This document shows, piece after piece, positions 61,801 through 63,767 of a DNA stretch of 64,000 bases (position 1 is the stretch's first letter; each line of letters begins with the position of its first letter). The stretch comes from Leptodactylus fallax (lineage: Eukaryota > Chordata > Amphibia > Anura > Leptodactylidae). The position numbers were made by a program, and so were the translations under genes. The stretch is from contig CAMRHE010000206.1 in assembly GCA_947044405.1 (NCBI GenBank), forward strand, positions 1,178,001 to 1,242,000, written 5' to 3'. Under the pieces are notes generated by a model, which was given only the letters and a program-made list of their open reading frames with translations, searched no databases and was not told the DNA's origin.

Positions 61801-63767
61801 GCCACACGCAGAGAGAACATACAAACTCCATGCAGATGTTGCCCTTGATCAGATTTGAGTCCAGGACCCTGTGCTACAATGCAGCACAGTGCAAATGAAG
61901 GCCCATATATAGAAGGCATGGTCATACTTTGCCCTCTAGAGTGGCAGCCGATCTCCATTCTGGAGGGACCAAATCGAGGCACTGTACCCATAGGGCATAT
62001 GGACAGAGGTTGTCTTTATGAGACAGACTAACAGACTTCCAAAGATTTCTAAAAAGTATCATCATAGTAGCTTCATTTATTCCTATTAATGAAAAATATT
62101 CTAAAAAGTGATCAAAGTATAGTTGTTTTATTGTAGTTCTATGAAAATGGATTTTAACATGGAAGATAGGTGTCAGGATGATATCATTGGGCATGCAATC
62201 TCATAGGACCTATCAACAAAATGGAAATGTCGCTTCTCCACTGCAGCACCCAGCACCACTCATGTACGTGTAGCTGTCTCTGCTTCCGCTGCCTTCAAAT
62301 GAATGGTGTTGAGATGTAATACCAAAGAGAGCTGCATGAATGAGAGTGCTGCTATGTTGGGTACTGCAATGAAGGAGGCGCTGTTCTCCGTTCTGCGGAT
62401 CATCAAGAGTCCTATCTTCACATGATAGATGAGGAACTCTATTTCAGAGTTTGCATTAAAGGATTTGGGCCATAAATAAACATTATACCCTATCCATAGT
62501 CTAGGGTCTGTCTGATCAGTGGAAGCCCAATGGCTGGGACCCCACCAGTCCCTAGAATGGTGATCCTGTATGCATAGAGCAGCAGGGCACACATGTAGTG
62601 TGACCCTCCATTCATTAGACTGACAATGATAACCAAGTACAACGCTGTTCTATCTCCGTCCCATCTCTGTCCCCTAATATTACCATCATAGTGCATAAAT
62701 ACTGTCCATAGAACAGCAGGAAAATAATAGGGACACAGAAAACCAAGAATACAGCTCAGACTTGTCTAAAAGAGACCTCAGACTACTTAAAAGTTACATT
62801 TAGCTTTACAATATATTACATTGACTATTTAACGTTGATGTTACCATGTATTGCAGTCCACTTTGACCTCAGTTCCGTGGGGGTAAATATCTTCATTATG
62901 AGAACAAGGGCATCTGTCTTCAGGGACACAGCCTCCGGCTCCATCATCTAGAAGTCCATTGGGGCAAACACATCCAGAGATGCACTCTGTCTGGAACTGT
63001 GATAGAAGACAAACGTCTTATACAATGTTTGCTTCGTAATGTCATTTTACATTACACATAATAATATTAATAATAATAAAAAAAAATAAAACACAACATA
63101 CATATTCAACTCCCAGAGTCTTGCAGCTCCTGTGTACTTTGTCTCCTGAATGGGCCTTGTTACAGTCAAAGTAAATTTTTCCCTCGGGACAAGCTGTAAT
63201 GAGACATCGGATGAGTTTTTAGTATATATGAAGAATATCTAGTTCTTAAATAAGTTGCATTTCAGGAAACAGTGCTACATTTGCCCTTTGGCTGTCTCTG
63301 GTATTACAGCGTAAGTGCGTGTGCCTGAGCTAGGATACCAGATACAGCCTATGAACAGGAGAGGTGTTGGTTATGGATTAAAAAAAATCCCCAAGGGCAG
63401 TATTAGATGTGGTAGTAAGAATTTATAGAAAAAAAAATCACTTTCTTGTTTGCTTGTTTCTCTTTGAAACATTCCTAAATTTGCTATATTGTATCATTCT
63501 TTAAAACGTGTATATAAATATATTTGTTTATATAACAGATGTAGATAGAAGAATATCTTCTTTGTAACAAACAGTCGGATAACCTATTGAAATACCATGC
63601 AACTTTTTTCTAATACAAATGTCAAGATGTCACAATAACATCAGTCTGTTATTGAGTGCATTAGACTGACTATAAAGTTATAGTGTAGAAAATAACGCGA
63701 ACATTGTAATATTTCCTTACTTTCATTGACATGGGTGGTACAGATAAGTTTCCCATTATGGCAGGAG
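1977..63767 (-). CDS. muc2: muc2 gel-forming mucin, 3' part of gene (48 exons, 5' end outside window)
   Basis: Secreted polymeric mucin that forms the intestinal-type mucus gel: N-terminal D domains assemble and link chains, the C-terminal cystine knot dimerises, and PTS stretches carry O-glycans. Domain order seen: end of D2, D'/D3, ten CysD-plus-PTS cassettes, VWC-like linker, D4-C8-TIL, VWC modules, cystine knot. The 48 exons sum to 11,614 bp including the stop, starting in phase 2 and giving 3,870 codons (residues about 1-563 D'/D3, 564-2787 CysD/PTS, 2788-3870 C-terminal). Assignment to MUC2 rather than MUC5AC/5B rests on blocks I recall from human MUC2, such as [24 protein letters not shown] and CVHGNAEY. 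Human MUC2 has two CysD domains and a very long tandem repeat; here there are ten CysDs and only modest PTS blocks. One donor (window exon 17) is non-canonical. Exon numbers below count from the 5' side of this window. Confidence 0.93.
3018..3141 (-). CDS. muc2: muc2 window exon 47: cystine knot, first part
   Basis: 124 bp, phase 1 to 2: [45 protein letters not shown] is the CK signature. Acceptor ctgtgcag, donor GTAAGT. Confidence 0.96.
3255..4390. repeat. Minisatellite, ~30 bp unit, two subfamilies
   Basis: Roughly 37 imperfect copies. First block (to ~3780): actccccagtggcccccagg + caagtagtaat. Second block: gtcccccagtggccccctga + caactaataat. Intron between window exons 46 and 47. Long minus-strand frames across it are artefacts of the repeat. 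Confidence 0.95.
4830..4869 (-). CDS. muc2: muc2 window exon 46: 40 bp micro-exon
   Basis: 40 bp, phase 0 to 1: [14 protein letters not shown](first base). Exons 45 and 47 do not join in phase without it; with it the protein reads [24 protein letters not shown], matching the PNGCCKTC block of MUC2. Acceptor tttttgcag, donor GTAAGT. Confidence 0.94.
4870..5379. other. Intron between exons 45 and 46
   Basis: No repeat or exon recognised apart from splice ends. An 86-codon minus-strand frame here has no family resemblance. Confidence 0.6.
5380..5508 (-). CDS. muc2: muc2 window exon 45: VWC module before cystine knot
   Basis: 129 bp, phase 0 to 0: [23 protein letters not shown]-like [23 protein letters not shown] and ISS(S)VS.I.CP match MUC2. 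Donor GTGAGT. Confidence 0.95.
5509..6428. other. Intron between exons 44 and 45
   Basis: Contains a triple 'gcattaagttaaacttt' short repeat (5744-5805) and a degraded MITE core (6075-6215, 'gactataatggggtcc'). Nothing coding. Confidence 0.6.
6429..6524 (-). CDS. muc2: muc2 window exon 44: VWC module
   Basis: 96 bp, phase 0 to 0: [40 protein letters not shown] matches the MUC2 block. Donor GTATGT. Confidence 0.95.
6617..7045 (+). mobile_element. Deletion derivative of a Tc1 element
   Basis: Begins ctgtgcaaaagttttaggta, a known style of Tc1 end, and joins it directly to the transposase C-terminus: [17 protein letters not shown] (catalytic E replaced by Q in this copy), then [20 protein letters not shown] with stop codons. 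The right end is approximate. Confidence 0.75.
7124..7243 (-). CDS. muc2: muc2 window exon 43: VWC module
   Basis: 120 bp, phase 0 to 0: [44 protein letters not shown] and CTHV.CN are shared with MUC2. NSS sequon. Confidence 0.95.
7590..7960. repeat. TTAA-type MITE
   Basis: attaaaggggttgtccaggt at the left and cccagacaacctatttaa at the right; body similar to 57167-57619 (aatcagcggctt, gggatctg.gac.tcacagc). Intron between exons 42 and 43. Confidence 0.75.
8617..8657 (-). CDS. muc2: muc2 window exon 42: 41 bp micro-exon
   Basis: 41 bp, phase 1 to 0: [13 protein letters not shown]. Found by phase: exon 41 ends in phase 1, exon 43 starts in phase 0. CVHGNAEY is identical to the block I recall from human MUC2. 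Acceptor cttgcag after a T-run, donor GTAAGT. Confidence 0.93.
9274..9378 (-). CDS. muc2: muc2 window exon 41: VWC module
   Basis: 105 bp, phase 1 to 1: [20 protein letters not shown], then [17 protein letters not shown]...G.CCP is typical of the mucin C-terminal VWC units. Confidence 0.95.
9498..9675 (-). CDS. muc2: muc2 window exon 40: VWC-type module
   Basis: 178 bp, phase 0 to 1: [50 protein letters not shown]. Ends with the CC...C of a VWC/E-4 unit. Donor GTAAGT. Confidence 0.95.
9676..10974. other. Intron between exons 39 and 40
   Basis: Degraded MITE core near 10070-10200 ('gactataatggggttc', 'gatgtgaacatggcc') and A-runs at 10838-10859. No gene. Confidence 0.6.
10975..11006 (-). CDS. 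muc2: muc2 window exon 39: 32 bp micro-exon
   Basis: 32 bp, phase 1 to 0: [10 protein letters not shown]. With neighbours it reads [20 protein letters not shown], the MUC2 block CVGPDN.PR.FGE.FEF. Acceptor cttgtag, donor GTAAGT. Confidence 0.93.
11277..11389 (-). CDS. muc2: muc2 window exon 38: TIL-4/E-4
   Basis: 113 bp, phase 2 to 1: [48 protein letters not shown] matches MUC2 exactly at the key positions. Confidence 0.95.
12045..12345. repeat. MITE of the cacgtgg family
   Basis: aaggccactgcttcatgtgg at the left and cactacgtggggccttagcc at the right, with interior inverted similarity. Same family as 40513 and the copy near 20588-20885. Confidence 0.65.
12350..12710. repeat. Dispersed repeat of the same family
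   Basis: cagctcctggcaccctttttt, ggactcccagcgatctgata, ttgtaaggatcagccatcaa. Intron between exons 37 and 38. Confidence 0.6.
12970..13039 (-). CDS. muc2: muc2 window exon 37: TIL-4
   Basis: 70 bp, phase 1 to 2: [23 protein letters not shown]...Y..CGP is the start of the TIL domain. Acceptor tttcag, donor GTAAGT. Confidence 0.94.
13324..13499 (-). CDS. muc2: muc2 window exon 36: C8-4
   Basis: 176 bp, phase 2 to 1: [51 protein letters not shown]. An alternative acceptor at 13490 would break phase; the one at tttaaag before 13499 gives CGLLLEAPFKACH, the same length as the human block. Confidence 0.93.
13598..13802 (-). CDS. muc2: muc2 window exon 35: D4 end (CGTC)
   Basis: 205 bp, phase 1 to 2: (G)[62 protein letters not shown]...DDC is the D4 counterpart of the CGLC region. 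Donor GTAAGA. Confidence 0.95.
14164..14551. repeat. Long palindromic element
   Basis: Left arm ggtaggttcacacttgcaca...aaaacccatttatttgaatg and right arm cattcaaatgaatgggtttt...gcgcaagtgtgaacccaccc are near-perfect reverse complements across about 150 bp each with a ~110 bp spacer. Intronic (exons 34-35). Inverted-repeat MITE; the transcript could form a long hairpin. Confidence 0.85.
14638..14821 (-). CDS. muc2: muc2 window exon 34: D4 VWD
   Basis: 184 bp, phase 0 to 1: [45 protein letters not shown]. Very close to the MUC2 pattern YGLEVY.SGINYVVDIPEL. Confidence 0.96.
14972..15101. repeat. Short MITE with ggttcacatctg ends
   Basis: ttaggctaggttcacatctg at one end and cagatgtgaatttagcctaa at the other, ~130 bp in all. 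Confidence 0.75.
15429..15676 (-). CDS. muc2: muc2 window exon 33: D4 VWD with GDPH site
   Basis: 248 bp, phase 1 to 0: [64 protein letters not shown] is the sequence at which human MUC2 D4 is known to cleave autocatalytically at low pH. Donor GTACGA. Confidence 0.97.
15809..15983 (-). CDS. muc2: muc2 window exon 32: pre-D4 cysteine-rich segment
   Basis: 175 bp, phase 0 to 1: [57 protein letters not shown] and CC.H.ECDC are conserved in mucin C-terminal halves. Two NxT sequons (NET, NNT) and NCT. Confidence 0.95.
15984..16538. other. Intron between exons 31 and 32
   Basis: No recognisable element; the minus-strand 91-codon frame has no family features. Confidence 0.6.
16539..17137 (-). CDS. 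muc2: muc2 window exon 31: VWC-like linker plus final PTS block
   Basis: 599 bp, phase 1 to 0: [28 protein letters not shown], then about 140 residues of PTS with [24 protein letters not shown] repeats, ending [12 protein letters not shown], which joins HNETW in the next exon. Matches the region just before D4 in gel-forming mucins. Donor GTGAGT. Confidence 0.93.
17807..18180. mobile_element. Tc1-type MITE
   Basis: About 374 bp with inverted ends caggcgcatctcaataaatt and aatttattgagatgcaccta, next to TA at both edges. No coding capacity. Confidence 0.88.
18540..19187. mobile_element. Solo LTR of a retroelement
   Basis: 648 bp starting TGTAACG and ending CTAACA, with a perfect 5 bp direct repeat GGATG on each side (18535-18539 and 19188-19192). 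Single unit, no internal genes: remnant of LTR-LTR recombination. Family (Ty3-type or endogenous retrovirus) cannot be told from this alone. Confidence 0.8.
19325..19708 (-). CDS. muc2: muc2 window exon 30: PTS exon leading into VWC-like linker
   Basis: 384 bp, phase 1 to 1. [20 protein letters not shown], about 110 T/S/P/E residues, then [12 protein letters not shown], the first strand of a VWC-like module finished in the next exon (G-AIIV). Donor GTATGC. Confidence 0.92.
19980..20306. repeat. TTAA-flanked palindromic MITE
   Basis: ttaaagaggacctttcatgt ... acatgaaaggtcctctttaa, perfect 20 bp inverted ends with TTAA at both edges, and gtattatata/tatataatac further in. PiggyBac-type target preference is inferred from TTAA. 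Confidence 0.85.
20431..20458. repeat. Poly(G) run
   Basis: About 25 consecutive G after an A-run; length in an assembly may be unreliable. Confidence 0.85.
20588..20885. repeat. MITE of the cacgtgg family
   Basis: Left gtcggagccccacgtaatg, right ccgtcacgtggggccgtat. Non-coding. Confidence 0.6.
20930..21117. repeat. MITE of the ggttcacac family
   Basis: gcggtcacaccagcattggg and aatgctagtgtgaatctagc form inverted ends; the core carries aggacttttctctccgccc. Confidence 0.6.
21466..21531 (-). CDS. muc2: muc2 window exon 29: 66 bp PTS exon
   Basis: 66 bp, phase 1 to 1: [20 protein letters not shown]. Acceptor cctatag, donor GTAAGT. Phases fit both neighbours (I-FSAN, APQ-GNGT). Lysine and arginine make it less Thr-dominated than the other PTS exons. 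Confidence 0.82.
21890..22135. repeat. MITE of the ggttcacac family
   Basis: Core 'ccccatagactataatgggg' palindrome and right end caggtgtgaatttagcctta. Left end degraded. Confidence 0.6.
22392..22617. repeat. MITE of the ggttcacac family
   Basis: Left acgctagattcacactagtt, right attgtgaacctagcctta, core 'agactataatggggtccgcc'. Confidence 0.7.
23580..24374 (-). CDS. muc2: muc2 window exon 28: CysD 10 (type A), last CysD
   Basis: 795 bp, phase 1 to 1: [20 protein letters not shown] (WSEW instead of WSQW), type A body, then the longest PTS tail here (about 155 residues; TSATTTT and TSETTTT units) ending TNTSVTTT. Donor GTAAGA. Confidence 0.95.
24055..25393. repeat. Recent duplication, copy 1
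   Basis: Nearly identical to 37108-38446 with a constant offset of 13,053 bp. It spans the CysD-coding part of exon 28, the whole following intron and the last ~47 bp of exon 27. Only scattered single-base changes seen. Confidence 0.92.
25347..26123 (-). CDS. muc2: muc2 window exon 27: CysD 9 (type A), chimeric 3' end
   Basis: 777 bp, phase 1 to 1: [20 protein letters not shown], type A body, about 150 PTS residues of the 13-residue [13 protein letters not shown] unit. The last ~50 bp ([10 protein letters not shown] plus donor) match the small Q-type exon at 38400 rather than the end of the other CysD exons, so this exon looks like a CysD exon fused to a small PTS exon with loss of the intron between them. 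Confidence 0.94.
26124..27300. other. Intron between exons 26 and 27, paralogous to other CysD introns
   Basis: Diverged copy of the block at 24375-25340 and 34640-35800 (cataga.atttaccaagtaaataatgta; gtctctccagtc.gtgtgagactgagtag). Ends in the relic PTS exon. Confidence 0.75.
27301..27330 (-). pseudogene. muc2: Relic of a deleted Q-type PTS exon
   Basis: aaaatgtgaattacttggagat matches the donor region of exon 23 (aaaatgtgacttacttggag), but the sequence then jumps to accatgtagtag, which corresponds to intron beyond the acceptor. Exon body and acceptor are gone and the donor is gtaatt. Sits between exons 26 and 27, where a Q-type exon would be expected. Confidence 0.75.
27910..28440 (-). CDS. 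muc2: muc2 window exon 26: CysD 8 (type B)
   Basis: 531 bp, phase 1 to 1: [20 protein letters not shown], type B body (with [10 protein letters not shown] replacing the usual G), about 65 PTS residues of [10 protein letters not shown] type. Partner of window exon 20. Confidence 0.95.
28893..29184. repeat. TTAA-flanked palindromic MITE
   Basis: ttaaaggggttgtccctcat at the left, gtaggacaacccctttaa at the right; inner arms cactcacattcacttc and gaagtgaatgtgagtg also pair. 292 bp. Confidence 0.85.
29527..30652. mobile_element. MITE with ccgtatttttcg ends, nested in another MITE
   Basis: 1,126 bp between TA dinucleotides; ends CCGTATTTTTCGAACTATAAG and complement CCATATTTTTCGGACTGTAAG. It interrupts an older element (29450-29525 and 30655-31065). 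The uninterrupted form exists at 39955-40425. Confidence 0.85.
31490..31630 (-). CDS. muc2: muc2 window exon 25: S-type PTS exon with one cysteine
   Basis: 141 bp, phase 1 to 1: [45 protein letters not shown]. Acceptor cacacag, donor GTAAGT. Third copy of the lone-cysteine exon. Confidence 0.93.
31880..32190. repeat. Dispersed repeat with 'gggtgtcagacccc' core
   Basis: Member of the same family as 43300-43620 (gggtgtcagacccccacagg, gatgacctatcctgtgga). The intact Tc1 element inserted at its end (TA at 32192). Confidence 0.7.
32194..33755 (+). mobile_element. Complete Tc1-like DNA transposon
   Basis: 1,562 bp, flanked by TA on both sides (32192-32193 and 33756-33757). Termini are inverted: left CAGTGGGGAAAAAAAAAG and right complement CAGGGTGGAAAAAAAG, both followed by TATTTAGTCAGCCACCAATT. 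Each ~200 bp arm also holds an inner copy (ggtggaaaataagtatttgg at 32370 and its complement at 33582), an IR/DR layout as in Sleeping Beauty. It lies in the intron between window exons 24 and 25. Confidence 0.95.
32561..33562 (+). CDS. Tc1-like transposase, apparently intact
   Basis: 333 codons, ATG to TGA, no internal stop. N-terminal paired-like helix-turn-helix DNA-binding region (residues ~1-110; [22 protein letters not shown] linker), C-terminal DDE domain. Catalytic residues visible: D146 ([12 protein letters not shown]), D237 ([11 protein letters not shown]) and E272 ([11 protein letters not shown]), 34 residues between the last two, so a DD34E enzyme. Length fits the family (about 340). 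It cuts and pastes its own element at TA sites. Its reading frame is opposite to muc2. Activity is an inference; I cannot exclude harmful missense changes. Confidence 0.95.
   Translation: MVKTKELWKDTRNKIVDLHQAGKTESTIGKQLGVKKSTVGAIIRNWKTYKTTDNLPRSGAPGKISPRGVKMITRTVSKNPRTTRGDLVNVLPKAGTNVTKATVSNTLRHQGLRSCSARGVPLLNPVHIRACLRFAREHLENVIWSDEAKVELFGRNTTRRVWRRVNAELHPKNTIPTVKHGGGNIMLWGCFSAKGPGRLIRVHERINGAMYREILSANLLPSARALKMKRGWVFQHDNDPKHTARATKEWLRKKHFKVLEWPSQSPDLNPIENLWRELKVCVAQRQPQNITALEEICMEEWANIPATVCASLVKTYRKRLTSVIANKGYITKY
34153..34632 (-). CDS. muc2: muc2 window exon 24: CysD 7 (A/B mosaic)
   Basis: 480 bp, phase 1 to 1. [21 protein letters not shown]-like GDYETYENI, then A-like [14 protein letters not shown] and PLNQLGQ, then B-like [19 protein letters not shown]. 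About 50 PTS residues. The alternation of A and B segments points to gene conversion or recombination between cassettes. Confidence 0.94.
34633..35824. other. Intron between exons 23 and 24, paralogous to other CysD introns
   Basis: Same ancestral block as 24375-25340, more diverged, with an extra insertion-like stretch near 35060-35110 (gcaaaatctgcaacaaaaac ... cgtggggcct). Confidence 0.7.
35825..35941 (-). CDS. muc2: muc2 window exon 23: Q-type PTS exon
   Basis: 117 bp, phase 1 to 1: [20 protein letters not shown] followed by a run of threonines and SP. Paralog of window exon 21; also the template that explains the relic at 27301. Confidence 0.92.
36699..37427 (-). CDS. muc2: muc2 window exon 22: CysD 6 (type A)
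   Basis: 729 bp, phase 1 to 1: [20 protein letters not shown], type A signature, about 130 PTS residues built of [13 protein letters not shown] units (13 residues, 39 bp) with a 12-residue variant. The 5' CysD-coding part is almost identical to window exon 28. Confidence 0.95.
37108..38446. repeat. Recent duplication, copy 2
   Basis: Partner of 24055-25393; here it spans the CysD-coding part of exon 22, its upstream intron and the end of the small PTS exon 21. Similarity stops at 38446 inside the Thr codon repeats. Confidence 0.92.
38400..38498 (-). CDS. muc2: muc2 window exon 21: Q-type PTS exon
   Basis: 99 bp, phase 1 to 1: [20 protein letters not shown], then [12 protein letters not shown]. 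Its last bases and the whole following intron are nearly identical to the end of window exon 27 and its intron. Confidence 0.92.
39088..39582 (-). CDS. muc2: muc2 window exon 20: CysD 5 (type B)
   Basis: 495 bp, phase 1 to 1: [20 protein letters not shown], type B body, then about 55 PTS residues with [10 protein letters not shown] repeats. WSPW replaces WSQW, as in window exon 26; the two exons and their upstream introns are paralogous (tandem block duplication). Confidence 0.95.
39955..40425. repeat. MITE copy without the nested insertion
   Basis: Inverted ends around ttcccacgatcataactata and tggttatgttcacgggtaaa; middle resembles 29450-31065 minus the 1.1 kb insert. The same family occurs at 53950-54453. 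Confidence 0.8.
40513..40688. mobile_element. Short MITE with cacgtgg ends
   Basis: Ends aaggctaaggccccacgtgg and its complement cacgtggggctttagcct. Absent from the paralogous position near 31130, which shows the empty site. Confidence 0.8.
41420..41692. repeat. MITE of the ggttcacac family
   Basis: Left acactaggttcacacctgcg, right gcaggtgtgaacctaccctg, core 'agactataatggggtctgct'. Confidence 0.75.
42149..42289 (-). CDS. muc2: muc2 window exon 19: S-type PTS exon with one cysteine
   Basis: 141 bp, phase 1 to 1, [20 protein letters not shown] ... [16 protein letters not shown]. Near copy of window exon 25 (same length) and exon 16. Donor GTAAGT. Confidence 0.94.
42596..42736. repeat. Short MITE with cccggttcacacc ends
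   Basis: aggcccggttcacacctgca and gcagatgtgaaccgggctta are reverse complements; ~140 bp, intron between exons 18 and 19. Confidence 0.75.
42832..43212 (-). CDS. muc2: muc2 window exon 18: CysD 4 (type B), very short PTS tail
   Basis: 381 bp, phase 1 to 1: [20 protein letters not shown], type B body with [14 protein letters not shown] and [12 protein letters not shown]. Only about 20 residues of PTS ([17 protein letters not shown]), the shortest of the ten cassettes. Donor GTAAAG. Confidence 0.94.
43300..43620. repeat. Dispersed repeat with 'gggtccgacaccc' core
   Basis: catgatgggtcattagtatg, taggggtccgacacccagag, attacttgaatagaagcac. Similar pieces occur near 12350-12700, 31880-32170, 43740-43910, 55000-55270 and 62220-62610, so this is a high-copy family in this genome. 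Confidence 0.7.
44230..44475 (+). repeat. Inverted repeat arm 1 around window exon 17
   Basis: About 246 bp, reverse complement of 46133-46380 at roughly 95% by eye (ctctcacttagcccctgctc ... tgccgccgcggaacctgtt). Confidence 0.85.
44525..44775. repeat. Degenerate tandem repeat, ~30 bp
   Basis: Units like ggcccccatacagtaagtgc + ccccattaca, about eight poor copies. Intron between exons 17 and 18. Confidence 0.7.
45000..45737 (-). CDS. muc2: muc2 window exon 17: CysD 3 (type B), splice donor lost
   Basis: 738 bp if it ends at 45000, phase 1 to 1: [20 protein letters not shown], type B signature [52 protein letters not shown], then about 135 residues of irregular T/S/P/E sequence ending GATTS. 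At the expected boundary the DNA reads TTCAG|ATGAGA; paralogs have TTCAG|GTAAAG. Without splicing the frame continues DEKCDKILI and stops. The 3-divisible length supports 45000 as the ancestral boundary. Skipping the exon would keep frame. Confidence 0.88.
46133..46380 (-). repeat. Inverted repeat arm 2 around window exon 17
   Basis: Complement of 44230-44475 (aacaggttccgcggtggcaa ... gagcaggggctaagtgagag). A related shorter piece (cctgataagtggagaa) occurs near 2725, so the arm is itself a dispersed repeat. Confidence 0.85.
46695..47436. mobile_element. hAT-like non-autonomous element with internal minisatellite
   Basis: Left end cccgtgttggcgaacctatt and right end aaaggttcaccatcactgca are inverted copies of a 'cagtg.tggcgaacct' terminus. 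The interior has a perfect palindrome (tcactaacggggaatcc.. / ..ggattccccgttagtga) and a tandem repeat at 47010-47235. hAT assignment is tentative. Confidence 0.65.
47010..47235. repeat. Minisatellite, ~30 bp unit
   Basis: About seven copies of a unit like actgtgtgggggccactgtg plus gagcatataat, imperfect. Inside the hAT-like element. Confidence 0.85.
47577..47720 (-). CDS. muc2: muc2 window exon 16: S-type PTS exon with one cysteine
   Basis: 144 bp, phase 1 to 1: [20 protein letters not shown], then [19 protein letters not shown] and TEETTPTT. Paralog of window exons 19 and 25. It has a single cysteine in an otherwise Cys-free PTS exon. Confidence 0.93.
48474..48881 (-). CDS. muc2: muc2 window exon 15: CysD 2 (type A)
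   Basis: 408 bp, phase 1 to 1: [18 protein letters not shown], then the type A signature [51 protein letters not shown] tail of only about 35 residues ([17 protein letters not shown]). Donor GTAAAG. Confidence 0.95.
48882..50062. other. Intron between exons 14 and 15
   Basis: 49480-49600 resembles 33920-34030 (ttagttgtaatttcatttcaa, aacatttaaaatttgga), so it is part of the amplified cassette intron. Otherwise nothing recognised. Confidence 0.6.
50063..50692 (-). CDS. muc2: muc2 window exon 14: CysD 1 (divergent) plus PTTTT repeats
   Basis: 630 bp, phase 1 to 1. CysD of about 110 residues starts [19 protein letters not shown]; the WTQW motif is the C-mannosylation WxxW of CysD. It differs clearly from the other nine copies ([31 protein letters not shown]). 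The rest is a tandem 5-residue PTTTT repeat (15 bp in DNA) followed by a degenerate T/S/P tail. Donor GTGAGA. Confidence 0.95.
51395..51442 (-). CDS. muc2: muc2 window exon 13: 48 bp PTS micro-exon
   Basis: 48 bp, phase 1 to 1: [15 protein letters not shown]. Composed only of T, S, P and L. Acceptor ttttcag, donor GTAAGT. It is the first of the symmetric (1-1) exons of the mucin region. Confidence 0.85.
51795..51996. repeat. MITE of the ggttcacac family
   Basis: Left tcttacgctagattccggcc, right acgctagtgtgaacctagcg, core 'gactataatagggtcgg'. Confidence 0.6.
52258..52276. repeat. (ATT)n microsatellite beside a splice donor
   Basis: attattattattattatt directly 3' (minus strand) of the donor of window exon 12. 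Confidence 0.9.
52277..52474 (-). CDS. muc2: muc2 window exon 12: cysteine-rich module then first PTS
   Basis: 198 bp, phase 1 to 1: [38 protein letters not shown], then Thr-rich sequence to VSTTT. It resembles the small VWC-like module between D3 and the mucin domain of MUC2. A (TTA)n tract sits in the intron just after the donor. Confidence 0.9.
52910..53260. repeat. Dispersed repeat shared with 58725-59060
   Basis: Both start near '(gaaccagtcat/cacatgtcacat)tgtaaat', share gcagattgatg, gagcc, gaatgaataga and end in 'ctataacat...'. Fair similarity only; intronic. Confidence 0.5.
53444..53490 (-). CDS. muc2: muc2 window exon 11: micro-exon after D3
   Basis: 47 bp, phase 2 to 1: [15 protein letters not shown]. 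Joins as NCTT-C-ICTPEAK. Homology alone is weak, but the phases fit both neighbours, acceptor tttcag and donor GTAGGT are good, and cysteines continue the E-3 pattern. Confidence 0.85.
53950..54453. repeat. TTAA-flanked inverted-repeat MITE
   Basis: taaaggggtattcccacgaa at the left and its complement ttcatgggaataccccttta at the right, interior inverted symmetry (gttaaacatttttgcaa against tttgcaaaaatgtttaac). TTTAAA at the edges suggests a piggyBac-type TTAA target. Confidence 0.75.
55000..55270. repeat. Dispersed repeat of the same family
   Basis: ggctgagctgcaataccaga, cagctgatcggtggggttgc, gtcattaatatcagagaccc. The remaining intron around it (53491-55994) shows the MITE at 53950 and nothing else I can name. 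Confidence 0.6.
55995..56142 (-). CDS. muc2: muc2 window exon 10: D3 TIL-3/E-3
   Basis: 148 bp, phase 1 to 2: [39 protein letters not shown]. Matches the GCYP.CP.DRPIY block that closes D3. Confidence 0.95.
56654..56785 (-). CDS. muc2: muc2 window exon 9: D3 C8/TIL-3
   Basis: 132 bp, phase 1 to 1: [20 protein letters not shown], then [18 protein letters not shown] with an NVT N-glycosylation sequon. It lies in the D3 part that, in human MUC2, carries interchain disulfides. Confidence 0.95.
57167..57619. repeat. TTAA-type MITE
   Basis: ttaaaggggttgtccaggca at the left, atccagacagtctctttaa at the right, TTAA at both edges. Second copy of the family at 7590. Intron between exons 8 and 9. Confidence 0.75.
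57863..58019 (-). CDS. muc2: muc2 window exon 8: D3 C8 domain
   Basis: 157 bp, phase 0 to 1: [20 protein letters not shown], then [15 protein letters not shown] and [11 protein letters not shown]. All C8 cysteines expected here are present. This exon is among the strongest single matches to MUC2. Donor GTGAGT. Confidence 0.96.
58420..58659 (-). CDS. muc2: muc2 window exon 7: D3 end with CGLC motif, start of C8-3
   Basis: 240 bp, phase 0 to 0. Begins [18 protein letters not shown], the CGLC motif common to mucin and VWF D domains, continues through VLEFGNSWK and [16 protein letters not shown], and ends KICHSK at the C8 start. Confidence 0.96.
59171..59350 (-). CDS. muc2: muc2 window exon 6: D3 VWD core
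   Basis: 180 bp, phase 0 to 0: [46 protein letters not shown]. The open frame continues upstream past 59350, but homology (KVFLG joined to [10 protein letters not shown]) places the acceptor at ctttcag before 59350. Donor GTAGGT. Confidence 0.94.
59948..60058 (-). CDS. muc2: muc2 window exon 5: D3 VWD
   Basis: 111 bp, phase 0 to 0: [20 protein letters not shown] followed by [32 protein letters not shown] is a very conserved D3 stretch of MUC2. Confidence 0.95.
60059..61183. other. Intron between exons 4 and 5
   Basis: No confident element; 60130-60320 (gccaagatggcacagtttaa) could be LINE-derived but I cannot show it. No exon of muc2 is missing by phase. Confidence 0.5.
61184..61322 (-). CDS. 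muc2: muc2 window exon 4: E' end and start of D3 VWD
   Basis: 139 bp, phase 2 to 0: CQRGRWTC, then [20 protein letters not shown] and [12 protein letters not shown]. This opens the D3 von Willebrand D domain; the HYITFD segment is the family's usual Ca-binding start. Confidence 0.94.
61432..61640 (+). mobile_element. LINE (L1-like) ORF2 C-terminal fragment
   Basis: Plus-strand frame reads [20 protein letters not shown] and [18 protein letters not shown], the zinc-knuckle-like end of L1 ORF2 (C..C...HIFW.C). No other LINE parts recognised nearby with confidence. Confidence 0.75.
61650..61870. repeat. Dispersed repeat next to LINE fragment
   Basis: Contains gagaacatacaaactccatg and ttgatcagatttgagtccag, a phrase I recognise from a widespread vertebrate interspersed repeat; family not named with confidence. 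Confidence 0.5.
61871..62844. other. Rest of intron between exons 3 and 4
   Basis: Piece of the dispersed family at 62220-62610 (cccagcaccactcatg, tctgatcagtggaagcccaa, ctgggaccccacc). Otherwise nothing. Confidence 0.5.
62845..62996 (-). CDS. muc2: muc2 window exon 3: rest of TIL' and E'
   Basis: 152 bp, phase 0 to 2. It reads [20 protein letters not shown] and continues into [13 protein letters not shown] and KVDCNT. The CVCP.GL.DDG.GGC block is a hallmark of mucin/VWF D'. Donor is GTAACA, weaker than average; phase and homology support it. Confidence 0.92.
63102..63193 (-). CDS. muc2: muc2 window exon 2: start of D' (TIL')
   Basis: 92 bp, phase 1 to 0: [10 protein letters not shown] then a spacer and [10 protein letters not shown]. 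This is the first half of the TIL' trypsin-inhibitor-like module of D'. Donor GTATGT, acceptor ttacag. Confidence 0.9.
63194..63720. other. Intron between exons 1 and 2
   Basis: AT-rich, no element recognised. Confidence 0.6.
63721..63767 (-). CDS. muc2: muc2 window exon 1: end of D2 E-module
   Basis: 47 bp, phase 2 to 1, reads [15 protein letters not shown]. Acceptor aaacag, donor GTAAGG. It corresponds to the short cysteine-containing segment that closes D2 before D' (human MUC2 has C.DG.L.C here). The first codon is completed by an exon beyond 64000. Confidence 0.8.
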